Positions 16,537 through 25,546 of a DNA stretch of 64,000 nt are shown here, piece by piece; position 1 is the stretch's first letter; every line of letters begins with the position of its first letter. The stretch lies in assembly GCA_036386415.1 (NCBI GenBank), contig DASVVT010000064.1, positions 89,687 to 153,686 on the forward strand, given 5' to 3'. The notes beneath the pieces were generated by a model. It saw only the letters and a list, made by a program, of their open reading frames with translations. It had not been told where the DNA came from and searched no databases. This DNA comes from DASVVT01 sp036386415 (GTDB lineage Bacteria; Acidobacteriota; Blastocatellia; Pyrinomonadales; Pyrinomonadaceae). Made by a program: the position numbers and the translations under genes.

Positions 16537-18549
16537 ATGAACAAGCGCGCTTGCGGGGTGCTATTTTCTTTCATCACGCTTCTCACCATCTCTCTCTTTT
16601 TAGGGCGCGTCGGCGCTGGAAACCCCGTCCCGGCGGTTCAGCAGGCTCCGGCTGCCGTCGAGCTTGAGCCGGTCATCGCCGGGCTGGCAAACCCCGTCTT
16701 TGTGACCAGCGCCCTGGACGGCACGAACCGGCTCTTCATCGTCGAGCGCGGGGGGCTCATCAAGGTGCTTCAACCGGGTTCTTCGTCCCCGACGGTCTTC
16801 CTCAATATCACGTCGAGAGTATTGTCGCAGGGCGGCGAGCAGGGGCTGCTGGGTCTGGCATTTCACCCGCAGTTCTCCGTCAACCGCCGCTTCTTCGTCA
16901 ACTACACGCGACAGACGGACGGCGCGACGGTCATCGCCGAATACCGCGTCTCAGTTTCCAATCCGAACCTCGCCAGCACGGCGGAGATTCCGCTCCTCAC
17001 AATCGCGCAGCCCTTTCCGAATCATAACGGCGGAATGATGGCGTTTGGCCGGGACGGGTATCTTTACATAGCGACGGGCGACGGCGGCTCTGCTAACGAC
17101 CCCGGCAATCGCGCGCAGAACATCAACGAGCTGCTCGGCAAGATACTGCGCATAGACGTGGATCATCCGGCGGGGGCTGCGAACTACTCTTCGCCTGCTG
17201 GCAACCCGTTCTTCGGCGCGACCAACGGGCGCGATGAGATTTACGCCTATGGCTTTCGCAATCCCTGGCGCTTCTCCTTCGATCGTGGCACGGGCAGTCT
17301 TTACGTCGGCGATGTCGGTCAGGGCGCAAGGGAGGAGATAGACATAGTCACGCTCGGCGGCAACTACGGCTGGCGCATCTTTGAAGGGACGCAGTGCACG
17401 GGTCTCGGCCCTGCGTCCTGCACGGCTGCGGGCTTCACGCCTCCCATCAGTGAATACGGGCACACCCTCGGGCGCTGTTCGATCACAGGCGGCTACGTCT
17501 ATCGCGGCGCACGATCAACGCTGCCCACGGGCGCATACGTTTACGCAGACTTCTGCACGGGTGAAATCTTCACCTTGCAGAACGGCGCGCAAAATCTTCT
17601 GCTCGATGCGAGCCGGAACATCTCTTCATTCGGTGAAGACGAGGCGGGCGAGATTTACGTCGTCGGGTTAGGGGGCACGGTTGAACGTCTCAGAGACTCG
17701 CAGGCGTTTCCACCCTGCGAATACTCCCTCTCCCCTGTGAGCCAATCCTTCACGGCGAGCGGCGGAACCGGCACAGTCGTGCTCACTACGGGCGGTGATT
17801 GCAACTGGATAGCCGCCAGCAACGTCGATTGGATTGACATCACCAGCAGCACGAGCGGTACGGGCAGCGCCTCCATACACTATTCAATCGCAGCCAATAC
17901 AGGGGCGAGCACTCGCACCGGAAAGATTCACGTCGGAGGAAAGACGCTCAACATCACTCAGGCGTCCCAGTCTGCTTCGCCCACCTTAAGCTCGATCAGG
18001 CTTAGCGCCTCCACTGTTCCGGGCTGTAAGAGTTTAACGGGCACGGTGACGCTCAACACTCCGGCTCCTGCCGGCGGGGTGGTGGTCACGCTCTCTGATA
18101 ACCTCGCGGCGACGCGCCTGCCAGCGAGCGTGACAGTACCGGCGGGAGCGGCGACCAGGACTTTCACCATCACGACCATTCCGGTGACTTCGGCGCAGAC
18201 CGGAAGCGTCACGGCGAAGTTGGGCGCAACTACCAGGAGCGCCGCCTTGAAGGTACGTCCCATCGGAGTGCAATCGCTCGCCTTGAGTCCGAACCCGGTG
18301 GTGGGGCCGAACCCCGTGACGGGCACTGTGACGCTGGAATGTCCTGCGCCCGCCAGTGGCATCAACGTGACTTTATCGAGCAGCAACCCGGCGGTCGCCG
18401 CCCCTGCCACGAGCAGCATCAGCATCCCTGCCGGAGCAACCAGCAAAACCTTTACCATTCGCACGGTGGACGTTCCCACCTCGCGCACGGCGATCATCAA
18501 GGCGACGGCCAACGGGATCACTAAGAGCGTGACCTTGACTATCAACTAA
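16537..18549 (+). CDS. PQQ-dependent sugar dehydrogenase with BACON and Ig-like domains
   Basis: 670 residues. A signal peptide occupies about 1-28. Residues about 45-390 form a six-bladed propeller of the soluble aldose/glucose dehydrogenase B type: GLLGLAFHPQF, PNHNGGMMAFGRDGYLY (catalytic-His region), ATGDGGSANDP, GKILRIDVD, YGFRNPWRFSF and GNYGWRIFEG. These oxidise aldoses with PQQ and calcium in the periplasm. A BACON domain follows (about 395-480: SPVSQSFTASGGTG ... CNWIAASNVDWI), then two related Ig-like/Calx-beta-like repeats (about 490-580 and 582-670). The added domains suggest surface or glycan attachment. Starts 12 bp after the MITE-like element, which may carry its promoter. Confidence 0.87.
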   Translation: MNKRACGVLFSFITLLTISLFLGRVGAGNPVPAVQQAPAAVELEPVIAGLANPVFVTSALDGTNRLFIVERGGLIKVLQPGSSSPTVFLNITSRVLSQGGEQGLLGLAFHPQFSVNRRFFVNYTRQTDGATVIAEYRVSVSNPNLASTAEIPLLTIAQPFPNHNGGMMAFGRDGYLYIATGDGGSANDPGNRAQNINELLGKILRIDVDHPAGAANYSSPAGNPFFGATNGRDEIYAYGFRNPWRFSFDRGTGSLYVGDVGQGAREEIDIVTLGGNYGWRIFEGTQCTGLGPASCTAAGFTPPISEYGHTLGRCSITGGYVYRGARSTLPTGAYVYADFCTGEIFTLQNGAQNLLLDASRNISSFGEDEAGEIYVVGLGGTVERLRDSQAFPPCEYSLSPVSQSFTASGGTGTVVLTTGGDCNWIAASNVDWIDITSSTSGTGSASIHYSIAANTGASTRTGKIHVGGKTLNITQASQSASPTLSSIRLSASTVPGCKSLTGTVTLNTPAPAGGVVVTLSDNLAATRLPASVTVPAGAATRTFTITTIPVTSAQTGSVTAKLGATTRSAALKVRPIGVQSLALSPNPVVGPNPVTGTVTLECPAPASGINVTLSSSNPAVAAPATSSISIPAGATSKTFTIRTVDVPTSRTAIIKATANGITKSVTLTIN

Positions 18550-18554
18550 GATGA

Positions 18555-18645
18555 TTTAAACGCAAAGGACGCAAAGTACATCGCAAAGGATTTGATACTT
18601 TGCGCGCCTTTGCGTCTTCCTCCTTCGCGTCCTTTGCGTTTAAAT
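18555..18645. repeat. CGCAAAGG-family palindrome, copy 4
   Basis: Converging arms TTTAAACGCAAAGGACGCAAAG and CGTCCTTTGCGTTTAAA, with weaker inner words. It begins 6 bp after the stop of the PQQ-dehydrogenase gene and lies between two plus-strand genes. Confidence 0.87.
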
Positions 18646-18774
18646 CCCTACTCACTGAACCACTCTGCTACCGACCCATCCGACCGCTTATCCATTCCAC
18701 AAACCTCCCGCAGAATTTTTATCGCTTCAACCCGAAGCCTCCGATTAAGGTATGGCAAAGGAGGGTAGCGTCCA

Positions 18775-19908
18775 ATGAATCGTCGTCAATGGATGAAGAC
18801 CGGAGCCCTGGCTGCGGCGGCGCTTTCCGTAGAGCGATCTGCGAGAGGAGGCAATCTGTTCGGCAGGCAACAGCAGCAGCAGGCTTCGCCGCAGACTGCA
18901 AAGCCGCTGGCGCGTTTGTGGGGCAACGAGAACCCTTATGGCCCTTCGGAGAAGGCGCGGCGCGCGATGCTGGCTGCCGTCAGTGAAGGGAACCGCTACG
19001 CGACCTCGTTTGCGGATTACGCAGAGCTGGAAGGCTTGATCGCCGGGCGCGAAGGGTTAACAAAGGAGCACGTCTTGCTGGGCTCAGGCTCAGGCGAAGT
19101 GTTGTGCATGGCTGGCGTCGCGTATGGATTGGAGGGCGCGCAGATTTTAGCCTGCGATCCGACGTTTCCAGCCTTGATGAGATACGCCGAAGCTGTTGGC
19201 GGTCGCGTTCTACGCGTGCCGCTCAACGAAAGGTTCGAGCATGATCTGGATCAGATGCTGCGTCAACTGACAGGATCGGTGCGGCTCGTCTATGTCTGCA
19301 ATCCCAACAACCCTACGGGCACGATTGTCGCGGCGACGCGCCTGCGTGCTTTCTGCGAAGAGGTCTCGCGGCGTACGCCCGTGCTGGTTGACGAGGCTTA
19401 CCTTGAGTATGCGGACGCGAAGGAGTTCGGGTCGATGATCGATCTGGTACGCAAGGGATTGAACGTTATCGTCGTGCGCACCTTCTCCAAGATTTATGCG
19501 CTGGCAGGGATGCGCGTCGGCTATGCGCTGGCGCGCCCCGAAATAATCGCGCGCCTGCGCCCCTTTCGTATGGGGATCATTAACCAGGTGGGACTTCGCG
19601 GCGCGATTGCGAGCTACGGGGACGAGGAGTTCGTCCAGTTTAGCCGCCGGAAGAATCTCGAAACACGCGCCTACCTGTACAGGGAACTCGACGCGTTGGG
19701 ACGCCGTTTTGTGCCGACGCAGGGCAACTTCGTGTGGCTGCACGCCGGTCGAGAGCATCGTGGGCTGCCGGAAGCCTTAGCGGCGCGCGGCGTCTTCATC
19801 AACGGCAACCGCGCGCCACTGGGTGACGACTGGGCGCGCGTCACCCTCGGCACGATGGAGGAGATGAAGCTTTTCGTCTCGGCTCTGCGCGAAGTCTTGA
19901 AGGCTTGA
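18775..19908 (+). CDS. Tat-exported histidinol-phosphate-aminotransferase-like enzyme
   Basis: 377 residues. The fold-type I PLP aminotransferase is clear: NENPYGPSEKAR (substrate end), CNPNNPTGT, LVDEAYLEY and the PLP lysine in RTFSKIYALAGMRVGYA (about 240-256), with a C-terminal ARVTLGTMEEM. All match HisC-type class I/II enzymes. Unusually it carries a twin-arginine leader, MNRRQWMKTGALAAAALS, so it should be exported folded with its cofactor. HisC itself is cytoplasmic, so this is probably a HisC-like paralogue of unknown substrate acting in the periplasm. No his genes are nearby. Confidence 0.85.
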   Translation: MNRRQWMKTGALAAAALSVERSARGGNLFGRQQQQQASPQTAKPLARLWGNENPYGPSEKARRAMLAAVSEGNRYATSFADYAELEGLIAGREGLTKEHVLLGSGSGEVLCMAGVAYGLEGAQILACDPTFPALMRYAEAVGGRVLRVPLNERFEHDLDQMLRQLTGSVRLVYVCNPNNPTGTIVAATRLRAFCEEVSRRTPVLVDEAYLEYADAKEFGSMIDLVRKGLNVIVVRTFSKIYALAGMRVGYALARPEIIARLRPFRMGIINQVGLRGAIASYGDEEFVQFSRRKNLETRAYLYRELDALGRRFVPTQGNFVWLHAGREHRGLPEALAARGVFINGNRAPLGDDWARVTLGTMEEMKLFVSALREVLKA

Positions 19909-19935
19909 AGGGGTCAGGATGGAGAGACACACACT

Positions 19936-20032
19936 CTCTTTGCGCCCTCTGCGACATCCTCTGCGCCCTTTGCGTTTAATCTCTTCTCTAAACGCAGAGG
20001 ACGCAAAGGTTTTCGCAAAGGGCGCAAAGAGA
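19936..20032. repeat. CGCAAAGG-family palindrome, copy 5
   Basis: Diverging arms: CTTTGCGCCCTCTGCG ... CCTTTGCGTTTAA, then CTAAACGCAGAGGACGCAAAGG and trailing CGCAAAGGGCGCAAAG. It lies between two plus-strand genes, directly upstream of the small NTF2-like gene. Confidence 0.85.
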
Positions 20033-20066
20033 TACGACCAACCATTTTTTAGACAGGAGATGTGAA

Positions 20067-20504
20067 ATGAGAAAGCTTGCACTGTTGATTGTGATGACAG
20101 GCGTTGCGGCTCTCATCGTGTGGCTGCCCGTCAGGGCGCAGAACGCGGAAGAGATGGCCGTGCGCGAGACGATAGAGAACTATTTCAGGGGACACGCGAC
20201 CGGCAACGGCGAGTACTTCAAGAAAGCTTTTCACCCGGAGGCCAGGCTCTTCTGGATTCGCGACAGGCAGGTGGCTTTACGCACCAGCGCCGACTACATC
20301 AATGGCGCGAGCGGCAAGCCCGCGCCGGATGAAGCCAGGCGCAAGCGCCGCATCGAGAGCATAGACATCACTGGCAACGCGGCCATCGTCAAAGTCGCGC
20401 TGGACTACCCGGACGCGCACATCATAGACTACATGTCCATGCTCAAGGTTGACGGCGCGTGGAAGATCATCAACAAGACGTTCCATGTGAATCGCAAATC
20501 ATGA
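20067..20504 (+). CDS. secreted NTF2-like (putative lumazine-binding family) protein
   Basis: 145 residues. A signal peptide covers 1-24 (LALLIVMTGVAALIVWLPVRAQ). The rest matches the SnoaL/NTF2-like 'putative lumazine-binding' type: a first helix AVRETIENYFRGHATGN, then FHPEARLFWIRD, and a final YMSMLKVDGAWKIINKTFHV strand pair. Members form a cone-shaped pocket and are often non-enzymatic. It precedes the LytS/LytTR pair by about 30 bp on the same strand, so it may belong to that operon and its expression may be tied to that sensor; this is inference. Confidence 0.82.
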   Translation: MRKLALLIVMTGVAALIVWLPVRAQNAEEMAVRETIENYFRGHATGNGEYFKKAFHPEARLFWIRDRQVALRTSADYINGASGKPAPDEARRKRRIESIDITGNAAIVKVALDYPDAHIIDYMSMLKVDGAWKIINKTFHVNRKS

Positions 20505-20531
20505 AGCGTCAATCAACACACCGATTTTCCC

Positions 20532-21668
20532 TTGACGATTGACGATTTACATTCTTTCTATCAAATGAACTGGCAGCAAAGAATAGTCTCCGGCTTGAAG
20601 AGTCGTCTGTCGAACTTCTGGCTCTTGCAGTTGTTCGGCTGGGCGGCCTACGGGCTGATGATCTACATCACATTTTTGCCCGTGTTGCCTTCAGAAGCCA
20701 GCCTGGCGAGGCTGTTCCGCGTCAAGCTGGTTCGCGCCACGATAGGGTTTCTGCTGACCTCCGTCCTGCACTATATCTATCGGCGCTGCCGTCGGAGTGC
20801 GTTCGGTTTCGGCTCGATTGCCGTGGTGTCTGTGGTCTGCTCGGCGCTGTTCGGGTGTCTCTGGGTGGTCTGCGCCAACCTCTACCTGTGGACGAGCGAT
20901 CCCGCCAGCTTCCATTTGGAGAAGAGTCTCGCGGGAGCGCCCCGTGAAGCGCTCGACTACGCATCAATCGTCCTGGCATGGAGCGCCCTGTATTTCGGCA
21001 TCAAGTACTGGCAGGACTCGCAACGGGAGCGCGAGCGCACACTCGAAGCCAGCGCGCTCGCCAACCAGGCGCAGCTCGATATGCTGCGTTACCAACTGAA
21101 CCCGCACTTCCTCTTCAACGCGCTCAATTCCTTGCGCGCCTCTATAGACGAAGACCCGCAGCGCGCCAAAAGGATGGTCACGGAGTTCTCGGAGTTTCTG
21201 CGCTACACGCTCTTGAACGACGCTTCACTACAGGTCACGCTTCGAGAAGAGGTCGAGGCCATACGCAACTATCTGGCGATTGAAAAGATCAGGTTTGAAG
21301 ATAAGCTGCAAGTGACGTTCGACATCGAGCCCGCCGCCGAAGAGTTTCCATTGCCCGGATTTCTCATCCACCCGCTCGTCGAGAATGCGATCAAATACGG
21401 TATGCACGCCGGGCAGACGCCGCTCGTCATACATCTCGTGGCGCGCTCCAACGGCAGCCACTCTCTTCAAGTCGAAGTGGCGAACACGGGGCGCTGGGTC
21501 GAAGCGAGCGCCGCAGACGACCTCAACCACTCGAACGGGACGGGGACGGGGCTACGCAATATTCGTCGAAGATTGGAGCAGCATTTTCCCGGACAGAGCT
21601 CCTTCAAGATAGGCGAGCAGGAGGGCTGGATTCGCGCCCGGATAAAGATAGACAGGTCTGTGGCTTAA
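20532..21668 (+). CDS. LytS/YehU-type membrane sensor histidine kinase
   Basis: 378 residues. Four hydrophobic segments in the first 175 residues form the membrane sensor. The His_kinase (PF06580) box follows: RYQLNPHFLFNALNSLRA, with the phospho-acceptor His near residue 190. The ATPase domain shows HPLVENAIKYGM (N box) and GTGTGLRNIRRRLEQ (G box). It should phosphorylate the LytTR regulator encoded 6 bp downstream. The ATG at 20565 (MNWQQRIVSGL) is a plausible alternative start. The signal sensed is unknown; the short loops between segments suggest a membrane-embedded or small-ligand signal. Confidence 0.92.
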   Translation: MTIDDLHSFYQMNWQQRIVSGLKSRLSNFWLLQLFGWAAYGLMIYITFLPVLPSEASLARLFRVKLVRATIGFLLTSVLHYIYRRCRRSAFGFGSIAVVSVVCSALFGCLWVVCANLYLWTSDPASFHLEKSLAGAPREALDYASIVLAWSALYFGIKYWQDSQRERERTLEASALANQAQLDMLRYQLNPHFLFNALNSLRASIDEDPQRAKRMVTEFSEFLRYTLLNDASLQVTLREEVEAIRNYLAIEKIRFEDKLQVTFDIEPAAEEFPLPGFLIHPLVENAIKYGMHAGQTPLVIHLVARSNGSHSLQVEVANTGRWVEASAADDLNHSNGTGTGLRNIRRRLEQHFPGQSSFKIGEQEGWIRARIKIDRSVA

Positions 21669-21674
21669 AGCAGC

Positions 21675-22403
21675 ATGGCAGGCGAATTCAAAGCGATCAT
21701 CGTGGACGACGAGCGGCTCGCGCGCCGCGAGCTTCGCCTGATGTTGCGCGATCATACGGAGATCGAGGTCGCGGGAGAGGCCGAAGGGGTCGCAAGCGCG
21801 CTTGAGCTGATCAGAGAGGTCAAGCCGCAAGTGGTATTCCTGGACATTCAAATGCCCGGCGAATCCGGTTTTGATCTCCTCGAAAGAAGCGAAGCGAGGT
21901 TCAAGGTCATCTTCGTGACGGCCTTCGACGCCCACGCCATCCGCGCATTCGAGGTCAACGCGCTCGACTACCTGCTCAAGCCGATCAACCCTGAGCGCCT
22001 CGCACGCGCCCTTGAGCGTCTCGCTTCAAGCGCCAGCCAGCCCGAAAGCCCCACCTTGAGGAAGCTGGAGTATGAGGATCGACTCTTTATCGACACGAAT
22101 GAGCGTTCGGGCTTTCTCAAGCTCAGCACCGTCGAATGCATCTGCGGAGCCGGAGACTATTCGGAAGTCTTCACTGCCGACGGGAAGAAGATTCTCGTGC
22201 TCAAGTCGCTGAAGGAATGGGAGGAGCGTCTTCCCGAAAGATATTTTTCGCGCATCCATCGTTCCACCATCATCAATCTGGAATACGTGGACAAGATAGA
22301 GAACTGGTTCAACCGCTCCTATCGAATCTATCTGCGCAAGATCGAAGAGCCCTTCATCATGAGCCGCAGGTATGCCGTGCGGCTCAAACTGAAGTTCGGC
22401 TGA
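21675..22403 (+). CDS. LytTR-family response regulator
   Basis: 242 residues. A receiver domain (1-120) carries the acidic pair at Asp11-12, the phospho-acceptor Asp57 in VVFLDIQMPG, the switch Thr in VTAFDAHA and the Lys in LLKPINP. A LytTR DNA-binding domain follows (about 135-242): ECICGAGDYSEVF ... LKEWEERLPERYFSRIHRS and NRSYRIYL. LytTR regulators bind tandem short direct repeats upstream of their targets. It is the partner of the LytS-type kinase just upstream and is complete. Confidence 0.93.
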   Translation: MAGEFKAIIVDDERLARRELRLMLRDHTEIEVAGEAEGVASALELIREVKPQVVFLDIQMPGESGFDLLERSEARFKVIFVTAFDAHAIRAFEVNALDYLLKPINPERLARALERLASSASQPESPTLRKLEYEDRLFIDTNERSGFLKLSTVECICGAGDYSEVFTADGKKILVLKSLKEWEERLPERYFSRIHRSTIINLEYVDKIENWFNRSYRIYLRKIEEPFIMSRRYAVRLKLKFG

Positions 22404-22437
22404 GTAATACCAGATTGCAGAATGAAAAGAAGGCGGG

Positions 22438-22500
22438 GGACGATCCACGAAACAACACGAAGCAACACGAACAAGCGATTCGTGTCGCTTCGTGTGAGTT
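22438..22500. repeat. CACGAARYAACACGAA-family palindrome, copy 1
   Basis: Left arm ACGATCCACGAAACAACACG followed by AAGCAACACGAA, and right arm TTCGTGTCGCTTCGTGTGAGT. The right arm lacks the final GTGGATCGT, unlike the second copy at 37498-37578, so this copy is truncated. Confidence 0.75.
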
Positions 22501-22566
22501 AGTGGAAAGGTTTTCGCCGCCTTCGCTGATGACCGGATCGAGTTATCAAAGACCATCAGCACCGGG

Positions 22567-22608
22567 CTATGATCGCTCAGTCCCTACGGGACTTCTCAAA
22601 CAGCTTCT
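22567..22608. repeat. solo right end of the GTCCCTACGGGAC element
   Basis: CTATGATCGCTCAGTCCCTA and the following CGGGACTTCTCAAACAGCTTCT match the right end of the full element (1684-1725) with two differences. No left end is present within several hundred bases. Confidence 0.7.
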
Positions 22609-22857
22609 GATCGGTCACGGCCTCTTTTTCGGTCAAAATGGGTGACTGGTTCTCTTCACTTTGACCGGCCTGAGGGACGCACCTCCCTGTCGCTGAGCGC
22701 CCGAACCCCGAATATCTCCAATAAAATCAAGGGACTGACTTTTCTTCCCATCTGGCATCAAGGTTGCTGTTTGGTTCTGTCAGGTAGAGTTGCCCCGCCT
22801 GCCTGAGCAATCGCTATTAAATTTCAGCCTCAAGCAACGTTAGATATCATTTGCATC

Positions 22858-25347
22858 ATGGAAACTGTAGACAATCGACGTTTTCCGCAGAATCTGCTGC
22901 GCTTTGTCATCGCTCTGGGAATCGTGGGCATACTCTTCTCTTTGTACCGCCTGCCTGTTTCTAAGCTCGGCATCCCATTCCTGATCCTGACCCTGATCAG
23001 TACGGGAGCGGGGGCGCGTTTCTCCCATCGGTTGTCGCAAGGCTCGCGACACATCATGATGGCAGAGAGTTTCGCCTTTCTCGCCTTGCTACTCTTAGGC
23101 GGCGAAGTGGCCGTCCTGTTCGCAGGCTGCGTGGCGCTGTGCCTGTCATTCAGATTCAGCCAGAATAAGACGGGGCTGATGTTCGACGCGGCGGTCGCCA
23201 GCCTGTCCACTCTCCTCATCTATGGCGCGCTCGTGCTGGCCCTCGGCACCGTTGATGATCTGGCTCGGACAGCCTCCATCCTCGATCTCGTCAAAGCGGT
23301 CTCGATTGCGGCGTTGATCCAGTCGGTCATCAACTCCACGGTGGTCGCCATCGGCGGAGCATACAAGATCAAACAGTCCGTGTGGCTGACGTGGATCAGA
23401 AACTTCAGCCAGGCATCTCTCGTCTACCTCGTCGGAGCAGTCGCCGCCAGCCTCCTCGCCCTCATCGCGGGCACAGTCGGGTTCAATGCCTTCATGGCGA
23501 TCACGGTCGTCATCACCACCGTTGATGGCGCGTACCGCATGTACCTGAACAACACTTACCTGAACGATGCACAGCCGGAAGAACGCAGCTCCTCTCTCAA
23601 AGATAATTCGGATCGATTTCGCAGCGCCTTCGACCACGCCGCCATCGGCATGGCGCTCGTCTCTTCCGAAGGACGCTGGCTTCAGGTCAACCGCTCGCTC
23701 TGTGAGATTCTGGGCTATTCGGAGCGCGAGCTGATGGGGACGGACTTTCTGACGATCACCAACCCTGACGACATCTCGTCTGCCCTGGCGAACATAGAGC
23801 ACTTGCTCAAAGGCAAAGTCCCCACCTTCCAGATGGAGAAGCGCTACATACATAAGGAAGGGCACGATGTCTGGGTGCATTGGAGCGTCTCGCTGGCGCG
23901 TAATATTCACAGTGAATCGGTGCACCTGATCTTCCAGATTCAGGACATCACAGACCGCAAGCAGGCCGAGCAACAACTCCACCACGATGCCTTCCATGAT
24001 GTGCTGACCGGGTTGCCGAATCGCGCGCTCTTCATGGATCACCTCAACCTGGCGATTGCCCGCGCGCAGCGGCGCGAAGACCAGATGTTCGCAGTCCTCT
24101 ATTTAGACCTGGATCGATTCAAAGTCATCAACGACAGCCTCGGCCACATGATCGGCGACCAGTTGCTGGTCGAGATCGCACGCCGCCTCGACGGGTGCCT
24201 GCGACCGGGCGACACCGTGGCGCGTCTCGGAGGCGACGAGTTCACCGTCCTAATCGATGACATCAAAGACGAGGGCGAGGCCATCTATGTTGCAGAGAGA
24301 ATCAAGAAGGAACTAGCCAAGCCTTTCAACCTGAGCGGACGCGAAGTGTTCACCACCTTAAGCATCGGCATCGCTCCGAGCACAACGGGCTACGAGCGCG
24401 CCGAAGACATGCTGCGCGACGCAGACACGGCCATGTATCGCGCCAAATCCATGGGCAAAGCGCGACACGAAATCTTCGACAAGGCGATGCACGCACGCGC
24501 CATCAACCTCCTTCAACTGGAGACGGATCTGCGCAAGGCCATAGAGCATCAGGAATTCTTCATTCAGTACCAGCCGATTGTCGATCTGGACAACTTCAAC
24601 CTGCGCGGGTTCGAGGCGCTCGTGCGCTGGCGTCATCCTGAGCGCGGCTTCATCTCTCCGATAGACTTCATCCCGGTCGCCGAAGAGACGGGCATGATTA
24701 TTCAGATCGGCGAATGGGTCTTGAGAGAAGCATGTCGGCAGATAAAGCGCTGGCAGGTGGTCTTCCCCTCCGACCCGCCGCTCTTCATCAGCGTCAATCT
24801 TTCGGGCAAACAGTTCACGCAGGTAGACCTCATACACGAGGTCGCCTACATCCTGAGCGAAACCAAGATCGACCCGCACAGTCTCAAGCTTGAGATTACC
24901 GAAAGCATGGTCATGGAGAACATCGAGGCGGCCACGGAGATGCTCGAAGAACTGCGCGCGCTCGGAGTTCAGCTCAGCATAGACGATTTCGGCACGGGCT
25001 ACTCCTCTTTGAGCTACCTGCACCGCTTCCCCATCGACACGCTCAAGATCGACCGCTCGTTCGTCACACAGATGTCGGAGAACAACGAGAACGCAGAGAT
25101 CGTCCGCACCATCGTCATGCTGGCGCAAAACTTAGGCATGGATGTGGTCGCAGAAGGCGTGGAGACGAACGAACAACTGGCGCTGCTGCGCAAGCTGGGG
25201 TGCGAGAACGGCCAGGGCTATTTCTTCTCCAAGCCCCTGGACGTGGCGGGCGCGGAGAAGATCATCGCCGACACTTATACCTTCTCAGCGCCAGCACTTA
25301 ATCTCAATAATCATCAGCCGGCACGAAAGGTTGTGCTGGTGGCATAA
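22858..25347 (+). CDS. membrane-bound PAS-GGDEF-EAL cyclic-di-GMP enzyme
   Basis: 829 residues. About eight hydrophobic segments (15-225) form a membrane sensor. A PAS domain follows (about 255-375: FDHAAIGMALVSSEGRWLQV ... IQDITDRKQAE). The GGDEF domain (about 380-545) has an intact active site GGDEF near 460 and an RPGD inhibitory site five residues upstream, so it should make c-di-GMP and be product-inhibited. The EAL domain (about 565-815) keeps EALVRW, SVNLSGKQF, EITESMVM, DDFGTGYSS, TLKIDRSF and AEGVET, all needed for hydrolysis. Both activities look possible. It stands alone, 450 bp after the LytTR gene. Confidence 0.93.
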   Translation: METVDNRRFPQNLLRFVIALGIVGILFSLYRLPVSKLGIPFLILTLISTGAGARFSHRLSQGSRHIMMAESFAFLALLLLGGEVAVLFAGCVALCLSFRFSQNKTGLMFDAAVASLSTLLIYGALVLALGTVDDLARTASILDLVKAVSIAALIQSVINSTVVAIGGAYKIKQSVWLTWIRNFSQASLVYLVGAVAASLLALIAGTVGFNAFMAITVVITTVDGAYRMYLNNTYLNDAQPEERSSSLKDNSDRFRSAFDHAAIGMALVSSEGRWLQVNRSLCEILGYSERELMGTDFLTITNPDDISSALANIEHLLKGKVPTFQMEKRYIHKEGHDVWVHWSVSLARNIHSESVHLIFQIQDITDRKQAEQQLHHDAFHDVLTGLPNRALFMDHLNLAIARAQRREDQMFAVLYLDLDRFKVINDSLGHMIGDQLLVEIARRLDGCLRPGDTVARLGGDEFTVLIDDIKDEGEAIYVAERIKKELAKPFNLSGREVFTTLSIGIAPSTTGYERAEDMLRDADTAMYRAKSMGKARHEIFDKAMHARAINLLQLETDLRKAIEHQEFFIQYQPIVDLDNFNLRGFEALVRWRHPERGFISPIDFIPVAEETGMIIQIGEWVLREACRQIKRWQVVFPSDPPLFISVNLSGKQFTQVDLIHEVAYILSETKIDPHSLKLEITESMVMENIEAATEMLEELRALGVQLSIDDFGTGYSSLSYLHRFPIDTLKIDRSFVTQMSENNENAEIVRTIVMLAQNLGMDVVAEGVETNEQLALLRKLGCENGQGYFFSKPLDVAGAEKIIADTYTFSAPALNLNNHQPARKVVLVA

Positions 25348-25546
25348 GCGATGGGATGACTTTGCGCGAAGCCCGGGGCAAGCCCCCGAAGCGGCTGCTC
25401 TTGAAGGGCAAGTTAAACGTCTCATTCTACTGTGATTGGCTGTTATGGCGTGTTCGCTCTGCCTATCCAGAATTGACATTAAAGCCATAGAGAAACGAAC
25501 TTATAAGCATCATTGAACGTTATCATAAAGGGTAATATGGATTGCC

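Larger units (their letters stand above)
22404..22857. other. intergenic region with two repeat remnants
   Basis: No gene. It holds an ACGATCCACGAA-type palindrome (about 22438-22500) and a solo end of the GTCCCTACGGGAC element (22567-22608). The remaining 250 bases before the GGDEF-EAL gene show no motif I can defend. Confidence 0.55.
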
